Below, piece by piece: positions 24,513 to 32,709 of a stretch of DNA of 64,000 nucleotides. The stretch lies in the NCBI GenBank assembly GCA_963598415.1, contig CAVBUH010000030.1, positions 62,001-126,000 on the forward strand, given 5' to 3'. This DNA comes from Colimorpha_A sp900556615 (lineage in GTDB: Bacteria; Bacillota; Clostridia; Oscillospirales; CAG-272). The translations under genes and the position numbers were made by a program. The notes beneath the pieces were generated by a model. The model did no database searches. It was not told the origin of the DNA and was given only the letters and a program-made list of their open reading frames with translations. Within the stretch, counting starts at the first letter, position 1; every line of letters begins with the position of its first letter.

Positions 24513-26077
24513 AAATAACGTCTCCTTGTATAGACGACGATTCCTGCCGCAAATACCACAACTGCCGGTACTACCGTATAGAGAATGGTCAAGCGGTTTG
24601 CCTGCGCAGTAGTAATATCAAGCGCTTCATCCTCAAACACCTTAAAATCAAGGTCAAGAGGAACCGTTTTTCTTCCGAAGCTCTTCATTGCGTTGAAAAT
24701 AATATCTCGGTTTGCATAACTGCGGCCTCCGATGTACTTATCCTCAGCGAACGATGAGGTGCCCGCCGCAAGCACATAGGAATAATGAGGCTCATTATCG
24801 ATATATCTTGAGTCGACGGTGATCGTCATAAGATTATAAATGCCCTTTGTCCATTCTGCCGCGTCGGAACCGTAGCTTCCGACAGGGGTTGCTTCCGCTG
24901 TTTTTTCAGAGGAGGTTTGGAGTATTGTAGAAATATACCTTACACTGCTGCCATAGGTTGCGGAATACTGTCCGTCAGTTCCCATGCTGTAGGTGTAATC
25001 GATCGGCATTGCGTTATTAAGAACAGCCTTTGGTACTGATTCAAGCTCTCTCAAAGTATTGGTCAGAGAGGCACCGGTTCCCTCGGTCGTATATTCGGCA
25101 ACCAATTCGAGTCCATTTACATCAAGCGCATTATCAAAATCCCTTACCATGGAACGGTTGAAGGAGATTCCCCATTCTCCGAGGAGCGTATCCAACTCAG
25201 GAAGCTCTCCCGCAGTCGGATCCATGAACACCATAAGTCCGCCGAAGCCGTCAAGAAAATCATCGATCTTCTTTATTTCATTTACGGTGTCGTTTGCGCC
25301 CATATAATCATATTTCGGGCAATTTATGACCAAAACCTTCGCCGCGTCATCAATGTTTTCTTTTGAAAGATCGATTGTTCTTACATCATAGCCGGCATCT
25401 TCAAAAAGCGTCCACATGACGGGGGTGGCAGATGAGGTGGGAACGCTTTCGCCGTGCCCGGTGACAAAATAGGCAATAGGGCTGTCTCCGGCAAGCTGAA
25501 GTATTCCGGCAGTTATCTTATATTCACCGTTAAAAGCAAAAACGTTGCCAGAATCGGAATCGAAGGTATAGAAAGAATCTATTGTATAAATTTTCGATTG
25601 CTTTTTTTCCTCATTGGGATTGGTGAGATCGTTTTTGACGATATATACGCTTGTTGTTTTCGGTTTTGAAACAGAAGTAGCAAGATATTGATTGACTGCT
25701 TCGGGATGGTTGATTATATCAACATATTCCACGTCGACAAAATCGAATTCCTCCGCATATTGCTTTGCAAGATTATGCACAAGCTTGGTTTCATATACGC
25801 TGTCAAGCTGATCGGCGTATTGACAGAACACGATGGATATACCGAATTCCTTTGTGCCGCGATAATCGTCAAGCAAATCAACGGACTGCTGCGTAATGCC
25901 GTAGATTTGTTCTTTTGTCATATCCGCATACCACATGAATTTGGAGGCAAGCGAGGAAAACACAACGTTAATGATAACGATCAGTGCAATGACAGCGGCG
26001 GTAAGACCTACTGCAAAAGCGCCGAATTTAAGTCTGCGGTGTTTTTTGATTTTATCTGCATAAATATTATTGTTCAT
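24509..26077 (-). CDS. GldG-like ABC-type auxiliary protein
   Basis: A 522-residue protein with membrane helices at both ends (about 20-42 and 497-517) and a large extracytoplasmic domain that fits the ABC_transp_aux family. VFAFNGEYKITAGILQLAGD and IAYFVTGHGESVP are characteristic, as is the LVINCPKYDYMGANDTV patch. The C-terminus is typical of the family. It lies 28 bases after the permease gene and overlaps the DUF4340 gene. It probably supports assembly or substrate handling of the exporter (inference). Confidence 0.85.
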   Translation of the reverse strand: MNNNIYADKIKKHRRLKFGAFAVGLTAAVIALIVIINVVFSSLASKFMWYADMTKEQIYGITQQSVDLLDDYRGTKEFGISIVFCQYADQLDSVYETKLVHNLAKQYAEEFDFVDVEYVDIINHPEAVNQYLATSVSKPKTTSVYIVKNDLTNPNEEKKQSKIYTIDSFYTFDSDSGNVFAFNGEYKITAGILQLAGDSPIAYFVTGHGESVPTSSATPVMWTLFEDAGYDVRTIDLSKENIDDAAKVLVINCPKYDYMGANDTVNEIKKIDDFLDGFGGLMVFMDPTAGELPELDTLLGEWGISFNRSMVRDFDNALDVNGLELVAEYTTEGTGASLTNTLRELESVPKAVLNNAMPIDYTYSMGTDGQYSATYGSSVRYISTILQTSSEKTAEATPVGSYGSDAAEWTKGIYNLMTITVDSRYIDNEPHYSYVLAAGTSSFAEDKYIGGRSYANRDIIFNAMKSFGRKTVPLDLDFKVFEDEALDITTAQANRLTILYTVVPAVVVFAAGIVVYTRRRYL

Positions 26078-26105
26078 TTTTTACCGTTCCTTTCAGACAG
26101 AATTG

Positions 26106-26840
26106 TCACGCCCAGCGGCGCTTTTCATAAACGCGCACCGTAAGGAACAAAAACACAAAACTAATCGAGAAATAGTACAGGATCGCGTTGAAATCAAATA
26201 CTCCGTATGTGAAGTTAGCAAAACGGCTGTATATGGAAAGCCAACTCAGCACCTCGCGTACCGGCGCAAAGGGAATATAGGAGTTAAGCATTCCGACGAC
26301 AAGAAATAATGCCATAACGGCAATCGTTCCGATCGCGGAGATGATCTGGTTCTCGGTCATTGCGGAGATGAATATACCGACAGCAACAAACGCCGCTCCG
26401 ATCAGGAGCACTGCAATTACAGAGCCGATAAGAATGGCGCCGTTATATTCGCTCGCTGTTCCCGCGTAGTTCTTCGGACCATATTCAAAGAGTGCGGTAA
26501 AGTTAATGCAGCCAATGAGAAAGGTTCCCGCGAAAACCGTATAGGCGGCAAGAAATTTGCCGATTACCATACCACCGAGGCTGACGGGGGAGGTCATAAG
26601 AAGCTGTTCCGTTTTAAGCTTTTTTTCCTCGCTGAAGGTTTTCATGGTAAGCAGAGGGATAAGGATAATAAGCGCGAAAATCATGGTGGTGAAATAGGAG
26701 CGTATACTGCTGCCGTCCCCCTCCTGAAGGGTAAACATCGAAAACACTCCGCCGTTTACCGCGAGAAATATCGCCATATACACATAACCGACCGGAGTTG
26801 TAAAGTACGAACACAGGTCTCGCTTGAAAATTGCAAACAT
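26106..26840 (-). CDS. ABC-2 type permease (GldF-like)
   Basis: A 244-residue integral membrane protein with six predicted helices. It begins MFAIFKRDLCSYFTTPVGYVYM, contains LLTMKTFSEEKKLKTEQLL typical of ABC-2 permeases, and ends in a hydrophobic stretch with a basic tail. It is translated 26 bases after the ATPase gene in the same operon. Confidence 0.9.
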   Translation of the reverse strand: MFAIFKRDLCSYFTTPVGYVYMAIFLAVNGGVFSMFTLQEGDGSSIRSYFTTMIFALIILIPLLTMKTFSEEKKLKTEQLLMTSPVSLGGMVIGKFLAAYTVFAGTFLIGCINFTALFEYGPKNYAGTASEYNGAILIGSVIAVLLIGAAFVAVGIFISAMTENQIISAIGTIAVMALFLVVGMLNSYIPFAPVREVLSWLSIYSRFANFTYGVFDFNAILYYFSISFVFLFLTVRVYEKRRWA

Positions 26841-26866
26841 ATTGTGCCTTCCTTAACTTAAATATT

Positions 26867-27850
26867 TCAATTCGCTGCGCGTCTTATATCAACGCGCTTT
26901 TTTTTCTGTTTTATCTCGGGACTTTTCTCGGTCAGTGAGATGAATACCTCTTCAAGATTGGCGCCCGACGCTTCCGCTCCGATGAGCGGCCAATTATTTC
27001 TGGCAAGCAGATTGAAAAGCGGTTTGCGGATATCGATGCCGTTGTCGCTTTCAATAACATAGCTGGTGCTGTCCATATCAAGATTTCCGATGGATTCGGC
27101 GGAAAGTACTCCGGGAAGGGATTTGATGCCGGAAAGGACCTCTTTTGTAGGTCCGCATATTTTTACGCTGAGGCGGCGGTTGCCCTCTACAGCAGCGGCA
27201 ATTTCTTCGGTTCGGCGATCGGCGGCGATTTTTCCTTTGTTAATGATAATAACGCGGTCACAGACAGCCTGAACCTCTGAAAGAATATGGGTGCTCAGAA
27301 TTACGGTATGATCAAGACCAAGCGTTCTTATAAGGTTTCTTATTTCAACGACCTGACGCGGATCAAGTCCAACTGTCGGCTCATCCAGAATAATAACCTT
27401 GGGGTTGCCGACAAGAGCCTGTCCGATTCCGACTCTCTGGCGGTAACCCTTTGAGAGATTGCCGATGAGACGGTTCTTTACATCGGTAAGCTTTACAACC
27501 TCAATAATCTCCGCGATATGCTTTTTTTTGTTAAGCGTGCAGCCCTTCAGTTCGTATACAAAATTCAGATACTCCGTCACCGTCATATCAAGATAAAGCG
27601 GCGGCTGTTCAGGCAAATATCCGATATTCTTTTTTGCTTCGTTCGGATAATCAAGTATGTCAAGCCCATCTACCTCCACTTTACCGTCGGTAAAGGAAAG
27701 AAATCCGGTAAGTATATTCATCGTTGTCGATTTCCCAGCTCCGTTCGGTCCTAAAAATCCAACGATTTCTCCTTTATTTACCTGAAAGCTGATTCCGTTT
27801 AGCGCATACTTTGTTCCGTAGCGCTTTGTCAGGTTTTCAATTTTAATCAT
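26867..27850 (-). CDS. ABC transporter ATP-binding protein (GldA-like)
   Basis: A 327-residue ATPase with Walker A GPNGAGKST, signature LSKGYRQRVG, Walker B VIILDEPTVGLDP and the H-loop His in STHILSEV. A C-terminal extension of about 110 residues follows, as in CcmA/GldA-type exporters. It is the first gene of a four-gene operon with the ABC-2 permease, GldG-like and DUF4340 proteins. The N-terminus MIKIENLTKRYGTKYALNGI is standard. Confidence 0.93.
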   Translation of the reverse strand: MIKIENLTKRYGTKYALNGISFQVNKGEIVGFLGPNGAGKSTTMNILTGFLSFTDGKVEVDGLDILDYPNEAKKNIGYLPEQPPLYLDMTVTEYLNFVYELKGCTLNKKKHIAEIIEVVKLTDVKNRLIGNLSKGYRQRVGIGQALVGNPKVIILDEPTVGLDPRQVVEIRNLIRTLGLDHTVILSTHILSEVQAVCDRVIIINKGKIAADRRTEEIAAAVEGNRRLSVKICGPTKEVLSGIKSLPGVLSAESIGNLDMDSTSYVIESDNGIDIRKPLFNLLARNNWPLIGAEASGANLEEVFISLTEKSPEIKQKKKRVDIRRAAN

Positions 27851-28068
27851 TCGTTTCTCCCCCGGTAAGGCTATCGCTCCATATTAGCGACAGTAATTCA
27901 ATACTAAGTATATCACTCAAATATAAATAAATCTTGAACAACGATTCAATAATACGGTTTTAAGACTTTTTTTCACAAAAAAATCAGCTAATCTTCACAT
28001 AATCGGTGGAAATCAACTGTTTTAATTTTATTTAAATCATATTTAACTTTATGGATCGTATTTTTATC

Positions 28069-28097
28069 TTGACAAACCGCCACTTGTGTTGTATAAT
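28069..28097 (+). promoter_or_regulatory. consensus promoter for the tRNA-Ser region
   Basis: TTGACA (28069-28074) and TATAAT (28092-28097) are exactly 17 bp apart, the strongest promoter in the window. It points toward the tRNA-like sequence at 28234 and tRNA-Ser at 28413. Confidence 0.85.
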
Positions 28098-28233
28098 AAT
28101 ACCCGTTGATAGAAAGTTAGCTTTGAGTGTTAGTTTTTCAACTGCACCATAACCAAATGGAAAGCATATTTATTAAAAACATGTTCTGTTGTATGACAGA
28201 AGTCGCAGCAAACATTAAATTTTCATATAATAC

Positions 28234-28301
28234 GAGGGTTATCGAAGCGGTCTATGAGGTGGTCTTGAAAACCCGTACGTAAGAGTCCCTTTTGTACCCT
28301 C
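28234..28301 (+). pseudogene. truncated tRNA-Ser-like sequence
   Basis: This sequence has a seryl D-arm (ATCGAAGCGGTCTATGAGG) and an anticodon arm GGTCTTGAAAACC with a UGA anticodon. It is flanked by GAGGGTT and TACCCTC, which could form a weak acceptor stem. The T-arm (TTCGAAT) and CCA end are missing, so it cannot be a normal tRNA. It is transcribed from the same promoter as the intact tRNA-Ser. Confidence 0.6.
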
Positions 28302-28412
28302 AAAAATCCTTGTATGATAAGGATTTTCAGCACTTTCCAAAATACAAAAATTTTATAGTTCTCTCGCGAAATTCTCTCGGAATTCCAAAGCATTTCGCTA
28401 AAGATATCCTAC

Positions 28413-28501
28413 GGAGGGATATCGAAGTGGTCATAACGAGGCGGTCTTGAAAACCGTTTGGGAGCAATCCCACAAGGGTTCGAATCCCTTTCCCTCCGCC
28501 A
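28413..28501 (+). tRNA. tRNA-Ser (UGA anticodon)
   Basis: The acceptor stem is GGAGGGA with TCCCTCC, ending GCCA with an encoded CCA. The anticodon loop is CTTGAAA with UGA at 28448-28450. A long variable arm typical of tRNA-Ser and the T-arm GGGTTCGAATCCC are present. An integrated element lies directly downstream. Confidence 0.95.
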
Positions 28502-28505
28502 TAAC

Positions 28506-28538
28506 AAAAGCAGGACGCCGTGAGGTGTTCTGCTTTTT
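28506..28538 (+). terminator. terminator after tRNA-Ser
   Basis: AAAAGCAGGAC pairs with GTTCTGCTTTTT, five bases after the tRNA. Confidence 0.75.
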
Positions 28539-28632
28539 GTCGTCACGGAAAAGAGGGGATTCGAACGGGTTGGAAGTGAATGAGTGCCGGTGGCACTCAG
28601 AGCCAACCCTGACCGAGCCCGCAGGCGAGAAT

Positions 28633-28652
28633 GAATCCCTTTTCCTCCGCCA
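28633..28652 (+). repeat. imperfect duplicate of the tRNA-Ser 3' end (attachment-site-like)
   Basis: GAATCCCTTTTCCTCCGCCA repeats the last 20 bases of the tRNA (28482-28501) with one change. Tyrosine recombinases often use tRNA 3' ends as attachment sites. The 80 bases before it hold GGGATTCGAACG and a GAGTGCC/GGCACTC stem. It marks the left end of the integrated element, or an earlier insertion there. Confidence 0.6.
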
Positions 28653-28796
28653 TTTTTAACAACAAACAGCACTTGATTTTGGTGATAATCGCTAAAAATT
28701 GGGTGCTTTTTGTTATGTTCGGCACGTGAAAATCCGTTTTTTGTACGAACCGATTTTGCCCCTTGGAGAGAACTTTTATGTCTCGCCGAAATACCG

Positions 28797-28821
28797 AAAG
28801 CCTTGTAATATAAGGCTTTTT
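28797..28821 (+). terminator. terminator facing the integrase relic
   Basis: AAAGCCTT and AAGGCTTTTT form a stem with a T-run on the plus strand. The complement is A-rich, so it may act in both directions. Confidence 0.6.
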
Positions 28822-28982
28822 CACCTCTCCCAAGGGTTCTCGATTGTCATGTTTTCGGGCACTTTTACCGCTTTTTCCATCACTTTTGCGGCATTTTCCT
28901 TACTGCTCCAATCCAAATGTGTGTAAATATTGAGGGTTACGCTGACGGTAGAATGCCCCCAATAGTCCTGCACTTCCTTTCG
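28821..28982 (-). pseudogene. tyrosine recombinase (integrase), C-terminal relic
   Basis: Only about 53 codons remain. They read EVQDYWGHSTVSVTLN-IYTHL, containing the conserved GHS motif and the catalytic tyrosine, and end at TGA 28821-28823. An in-frame stop precedes them and the upstream 200 codons are absent. It lies 320 bases from the tRNA-Ser, the position expected for the integrase of an element inserted there. A very similar relic lies at 50381-50661. Confidence 0.8.
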
Positions 28983-29042
28983 TTACACTCCAAGACAACG
29001 TTTTCACGTTCTCTTTCACCCCGTGTAAAAATGGACGCCCAA

Positions 29043-30074
29043 TCAGCTATCTGTGACGGTAAGTGACGGTTGTGTCGATATTTCTTCCGTAGGATTTTTC
29101 TCGTCATTTGCGTCACCATCGTCATGCGGCAAGAGCGTCAGCTCCAGCCACCGACCGTTGCCCGTTCGTCCCGATTCGTAGCGAATGCCGACGAACTTCA
29201 GATAGTCGTATGCCTCGGAGGAGAGACTTTTCGTCAGCACGTTGGGCTTGACGTTCTCCACACCCATAAGGGCAAGAAGCTCACTCGCCGTTCCGCGAAA
29301 GTGTCCGTGCTCCTTGATATACTCGCAGGTCTTGTAGACGATAGGGCTGAACCTTCGATAGCAGCTTGAGCTGCGGTCCTCGTTCCCGTTGACCGTTTCC
29401 CAAATGCAATCCTCGAAGGAGAGGCAAACGCCAACGTTTTGTACGTCGCGCCCCGTCCACAGAAGATCTGCGCGATCAGAACTGCGGTCAAACTTCTTGA
29501 GGAGTAGCGCCGTGTCAGCGGCACCCATCAATCCCGTTGAACCCGAGATCTGATTGAAGGGATCGTCCTTGTCTTGTGTCTTGCGAAGGTGGTGCACAAG
29601 CACGATAGCGATACCAAGATGATCTGCTAACCTTTTCAGCGCACCGATATCCTGATAGTCCTTGCCATAGACCGAGCTGTTTGCTTTTAGGTCGGATGAA
29701 CTGCAAATCTTTTGCAGCGTGTCAATCACCACGAGCTTTGTTTCGGGGTACTCTGTTTTGTGTAGAACGAGCTGCTCCTCAAGTGCGCCGCCAAGCGTTC
29801 CTGCTTGCACGGCAAAGCGCAATCGGTCAGGGCATTCCTCTGTGATTTTGGAAACGCGCTCCTTCACTCGCGCAAAGGTATCCTCAAGAGCGAGGTAGAG
29901 CACGTCGCAAGGTTGCGTGTTAAAGCCCATAAAACGCACGCCCAACGCTACACAAATGCACAGTTGAAGTACGAACCATGACTTGCCGATTTTAGGCTGA
30001 CCGCAAAGAAGCGTTAAACCTTCGGGGAGCAATTCTGCCACGATGAAATTTTTCGGAGCATAGGGCGTTGCCAT
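29043..30074 (-). CDS. RepA-like AAA ATPase (replicative helicase type), probably frameshifted at its 5' end
   Basis: A 343-residue RecA-fold ATPase of the phage/plasmid RepA (AAA_25) type. Walker A is CGQPKIGKSW, Walker B is KLVVIDTLQKI, and VLVHHLRKT follows. The C-terminal part is a winged-helix-like domain (FRGTASELLALMG). The ATG at 30074 has a poorly spaced ribosome-binding site. A well-placed ATG at 30139 (after AAAGGAA) opens MDYNLYNPYLL in another frame, and the frame used here reads NKLDTIDTEEL just before the ATG. The two join naturally if one base is shifted near 30105, so the gene is probably broken. Confidence 0.75.
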   Translation of the reverse strand: MATPYAPKNFIVAELLPEGLTLLCGQPKIGKSWFVLQLCICVALGVRFMGFNTQPCDVLYLALEDTFARVKERVSKITEECPDRLRFAVQAGTLGGALEEQLVLHKTEYPETKLVVIDTLQKICSSSDLKANSSVYGKDYQDIGALKRLADHLGIAIVLVHHLRKTQDKDDPFNQISGSTGLMGAADTALLLKKFDRSSDRADLLWTGRDVQNVGVCLSFEDCIWETVNGNEDRSSSCYRRFSPIVYKTCEYIKEHGHFRGTASELLALMGVENVKPNVLTKSLSSEAYDYLKFVGIRYESGRTGNGRWLELTLLPHDDGDANDEKNPTEEISTQPSLTVTDS

Positions 30075-30184
30075 CAGCTCCTCTGTGTCGATGGTATCAA
30101 GCTTGTTAGGAGATAGGGATTATAAAGGTTATAATCCATTTTGCATCATTCCTTTCTTACCTCTCACTTCCTTTCTGTTTGGAA

Positions 30185-30403
30185 TTACGATGCATCAGCG
30201 TCACACAGCATATAGCGAATGACGTTGATTTTGGGAATCCTGAAACGGTTTCCCACGATTACGCCGTGGATCTGCGGATGCTTTGCAAGTTCAAGTGCCG
30301 CTTTGCGCCCGATGCCCAGCATTTTTTGCAGATCACAAATGCCGACGATGTCGGGATAATCCGCGAACATCATCTTCTCGTAAACAGTTGTCTTTTCTGT
30401 CAT
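30185..30403 (-). CDS. small helix-turn-helix protein (excisionase-like)
   Basis: A 72-residue protein whose ATG follows AAGGAG. DIVGICDLQKMLGIGRKAALELA is an HTH of the excisionase/MerR-like type, followed by a wing ending RFRIPKINVIRYM. Such proteins act as recombination directionality factors or small regulators in integrative elements. It lies between the toxin-immunity cassette and the RepA-like gene. Confidence 0.75.
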   Translation of the reverse strand: MTEKTTVYEKMMFADYPDIVGICDLQKMLGIGRKAALELAKHPQIHGVIVGNRFRIPKINVIRYMLCDADAS

Positions 30404-30597
30404 ACACGATTCTCCTTTCTTTACAGTATGTAAAGAAGGCGTAACCGCTTCGCGGGTGCGCGTCTCACCATTTCGAGCATGACTCCCGCACCTCTCCCGT
30501 CGCATCGCAGGCGCGGACAAGGTCTATGTCAGCGAACTGCGGATTTCGAGAATGAAACTTGTCCGCAGTATATATAAACACCGCTTTCGCGAATGTT
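30404..30597. other. short intergenic region before the HTH gene
   Basis: No gene is seen. The minus strand has the AT-rich GTTTATATATACTGCGG, which may supply a promoter for the HTH and RepA-like genes, but I cannot fix a -35 box. Confidence 0.3.
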
Positions 30598-30719
30598 TTC
30601 AAAAATAAAAAGGGCGAGCATCAGAATAAGACAGAGGATACCTCTGTAATAAAATCTGATACTCACCCTTGTCTCTCGATTTCACAGCCGGGAGGATGGC
30701 TCACTTTCGATTGTTATTG
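30598..30719 (-). repeat. direct repeat with long terminator hairpin, copy 1
   Basis: About 120 bp nearly identical to 31698-31816 in the same orientation. On the minus strand GGGTGAGTATCAGA...ACAGAGG pairs with CCTCTGT...TCTGATGCTCGCCC, followed by TTTTTATTTTT. It overlaps the barstar stop codon and ends that transcript. Confidence 0.85.
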
Positions 30720-31034
30720 TATGCTTATACGGGTGTTACCGCTGACAATTTCAATTTGAATGTCATCGCAAAACATATCGTTATTATAATGCTTGAAGCG
30801 TTTCAATATTTCAATCATCTTGTTTGCGGAATCTCCGAATTTTCTTTCGATGATTTCAAGACCTATGATTACGATGTGTATCGGTTCTCCATACATATCC
30901 GTAAGACAATCCCAAAAAGCCGACCAATTACAACCGTAATAATCAGGAAATTTCAAGGACTTTTGAATGGTTTTATGCATCTCTAAAAAATATTTAGTAT
31001 TTCTAAAATCGATTATATATTTATTTGAAATCAT
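30714..31034 (-). CDS. barstar-family ribonuclease inhibitor (immunity protein)
   Basis: This 106-residue protein carries the barstar core PDYYGCNWSAFWDCLTD (residues 30-46). In barstar the two key aspartates that plug the barnase active site are Asp35 and Asp39. Here the second is kept (Asp42) while the first is Ser38. GGAGAG precedes the ATG. It lies 10 bases after the toxin gene, the usual toxin-then-immunity order. Its TAA stop is supplied by the flanking repeat. Confidence 0.9.
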   Translation of the reverse strand: MISNKYIIDFRNTKYFLEMHKTIQKSLKFPDYYGCNWSAFWDCLTDMYGEPIHIVIIGLEIIERKFGDSANKMIEILKRFKHYNNDMFCDDIQIEIVSGNTRISIQ

Positions 31035-31044
31035 TATGCTCTCC

Positions 31045-31617
31045 TTATTGTGTTATTTCATAAAAAGTTTGATAATGATCGTATGTAACAAATATCAAAC
31101 CATCATTTGAGTATAGTACTCTTTCGCGATTGCGTTTACCGCCATCATAATTAATATCAGCCTCGTACCATGTTCTTCCGGGGAATGTAGGCAGTTTTAG
31201 ATCATAGTTAGCATATGGATCACCACCGATCATTTTGCCTGGCAAAACATCGTCTAATTGTTTGTGCTTCTTCTTCCATCCGGCAGCATATGCCTCAGCT
31301 TTGGTGACATAATAATTTGGCAAGCGACCTAAAAAATATAATTGCGCATCGGCTCCATTATATCCTATATTTGTAGCGGTTCCCGCCGTTTTAGTTCGCA
31401 TCGAAACATAGACGCATTTGCAATTGGGGTGTGCCTCAACTTCTTCTTTGTTATCCAAAATAGAAATGTCAACAATTTTTCCATGCTGTTCTATACAGAA
31501 TTTGCAGGTATATATAGTTAATTGCGACATCCAATTTGCCCATTTGGTGCTATGCCCATATAAATCTCGGTTCTGAAGAAGATTATTTAATAAATTTTCT
31601 ATTATATTTTCTGACAT
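31045..31617 (-). CDS. barnase-like ribonuclease toxin with MuF-like zinc motif
   Basis: A 190-residue protein in two parts. Residues 35-70 have CKFC...HPNCKC (Cys38, Cys41, His63, Cys66, Cys68), the C-terminal signature of phage Mu gpF/SPP1 gp7 head-morphogenesis proteins. Residues 95-190 are a complete barnase-type RNase. Alignment by eye to barnase places the catalytic residues at Glu152, Arg162, Arg166 and His181, all conserved, with ADINY and DHYQTF motifs. No signal peptide is seen. MuF-linked toxins are known from temperate phages; this one keeps only the end of the MuF domain. The barstar gene follows. Confidence 0.9.
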   Translation of the reverse strand: MSENIIENLLNNLLQNRDLYGHSTKWANWMSQLTIYTCKFCIEQHGKIVDISILDNKEEVEAHPNCKCVYVSMRTKTAGTATNIGYNGADAQLYFLGRLPNYYVTKAEAYAAGWKKKHKQLDDVLPGKMIGGDPYANYDLKLPTFPGRTWYEADINYDGGKRNRERVLYSNDGLIFVTYDHYQTFYEITQ

Positions 31618-31697
31618 TTTTACTCCTTAATTATATTGTGTTTTTTATTTTTTGTCAACTACAAGACATTACTTTCGTTAAGCACCACTCCTTCCCA

Positions 31698-31816
31698 AAA
31701 AACAAAAATGGCGAGCATCAGAATAAGACAGAGGTTGCTTCTGTAATAAAATCTGATACTCACCCTTGTCTCTCGATTTCACAGCCGAGAGGATGGCTCA
31801 CTTTTCATTGTTATTA
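31698..31816 (-). repeat. direct repeat with long terminator hairpin, copy 2
   Basis: The partner of 30598-30719, offset by 1097 bp. The hairpin arms and T-run (ATTTTTGTTTTTT) are preserved; the loop-proximal stem differs by a few bases. It lies directly after the zinc-ribbon gene and before the toxin gene. Confidence 0.85.
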
Positions 31817-31825
31817 TTATACTGA

Positions 31826-32065
31826 TTAAATAATCGGCACCGCCACGTATCCTGCGGCGACCTTTGGCTTCTCAATCACCACAAGCATTTTCTTGCAGCG
31901 AGGGCAAAGATATGTAGGACCTTCGTATCCCGGTTCAGCTATGCGCGCGGTTACGTTGCGATTTTCGCGCGGATTGCTGCTATAGAGAATGGTGCAACCA
32001 CATTCGGGGTTAGCGCACTTTGCAATCGGGATCTTATCTTGTGTAGCCTTACGCAATAGAATCAC
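31826..32065 (-). CDS. small zinc-ribbon protein
   Basis: This 79-residue protein has KCANPECGC near residues 16-24 and LCPRCKK near 53-59, giving a four-cysteine zinc ribbon. It starts one base after the lexA stop, so the two are co-transcribed. Function is unknown; such proteins are common beside phage-type repressors. Confidence 0.7.
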   Translation of the reverse strand: MILLRKATQDKIPIAKCANPECGCTILYSSNPRENRNVTARIAEPGYEGPTYLCPRCKKMLVVIEKPKVAAGYVAVPII

Positions 32066-32066
32066 C

Positions 32067-32681
32067 TCACTTAATGTCCTTGATTACCTTCAGGGCAATA
32101 CCTTGTATCTCAATCTTGCTCGGTTTTATCTCGCGGCGTTCTTTGGGATAGTTCTTGTTCTCTGCAAGCAGCCAGGGACGCCCGTTTTCGCGCTTCATGA
32201 AGCGTTTGAGCGTGGTGCCCTCGTCCGTGAGCACGGCAACCACTTGCCCGTCATAAGCCTCCTGCGCGCGTTTAATGAGGACTAGATCACCGTCATCAAT
32301 GCCAATGTTGATCATTGAATCACCCGACGTGCGAAGCAAATAGCACTCGCCGTCCAGCCACTCTTCCGGAATGGCAACGTAGCCTCGTATCTCCTGTCGG
32401 TTGTCCTCGGGAGAGCCGCAGACAATCGAACCAACGATGGGAACGCGGCGGAAGGCGGTCTTCATCGACTCTTGCCCTTTAACGGAAAGTGTATCCTTAC
32501 CGTTGTATTTGACAATGCCACGGTCGCGCAGGGTGGTCAGATAGCGATATCCAACCGAATTGCTCATCTCCATGTACTCAAGGATGTCCTTGAATTTGGG
32601 CGACTCGCCGTTGTTCTCCCGTATGTAGCGGTGAATGAACTCCGCCATTTGATTCAGTTTTTCTTCATTCATCCGCTTCAT
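32067..32681 (-). CDS. lexA: LexA-type SOS repressor (S24 autoprotease)
   Basis: A 204-residue protein with an N-terminal winged helix (residues 1-70), a cleavage site Cys88-Gly89 in SIVCGS, the catalytic Ser122 in TSGDSM and Lys159 in TTLKRF. RecA-stimulated self-cleavage inactivates such repressors after DNA damage. It lies inside the integrated element, so it may control the element and not the host SOS regulon (inference). An inverted repeat overlaps its leader (32710-32730) and a strong promoter lies just upstream. Confidence 0.9.
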   Translation of the reverse strand: MKRMNEEKLNQMAEFIHRYIRENNGESPKFKDILEYMEMSNSVGYRYLTTLRDRGIVKYNGKDTLSVKGQESMKTAFRRVPIVGSIVCGSPEDNRQEIRGYVAIPEEWLDGECYLLRTSGDSMINIGIDDGDLVLIKRAQEAYDGQVVAVLTDEGTTLKRFMKRENGRPWLLAENKNYPKERREIKPSKIEIQGIALKVIKDIK

Positions 32682-32709
32682 AAACGCCCCGCAAATTTCA
32701 ATCGAGAAT

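Noticed and set aside
28447..28659. Open frames crossing the tRNA-Ser gene
   Set aside because: They overlap a clear tRNA and its terminator and have no coding features.
30598..31816. Integron attC sites flanking the toxin cassette
   Set aside because: The hairpin plus cassette layout is similar, but I see no integron integrase and no conserved GTTRRRY/RYYYAAC ends; a terminator repeat is simpler.
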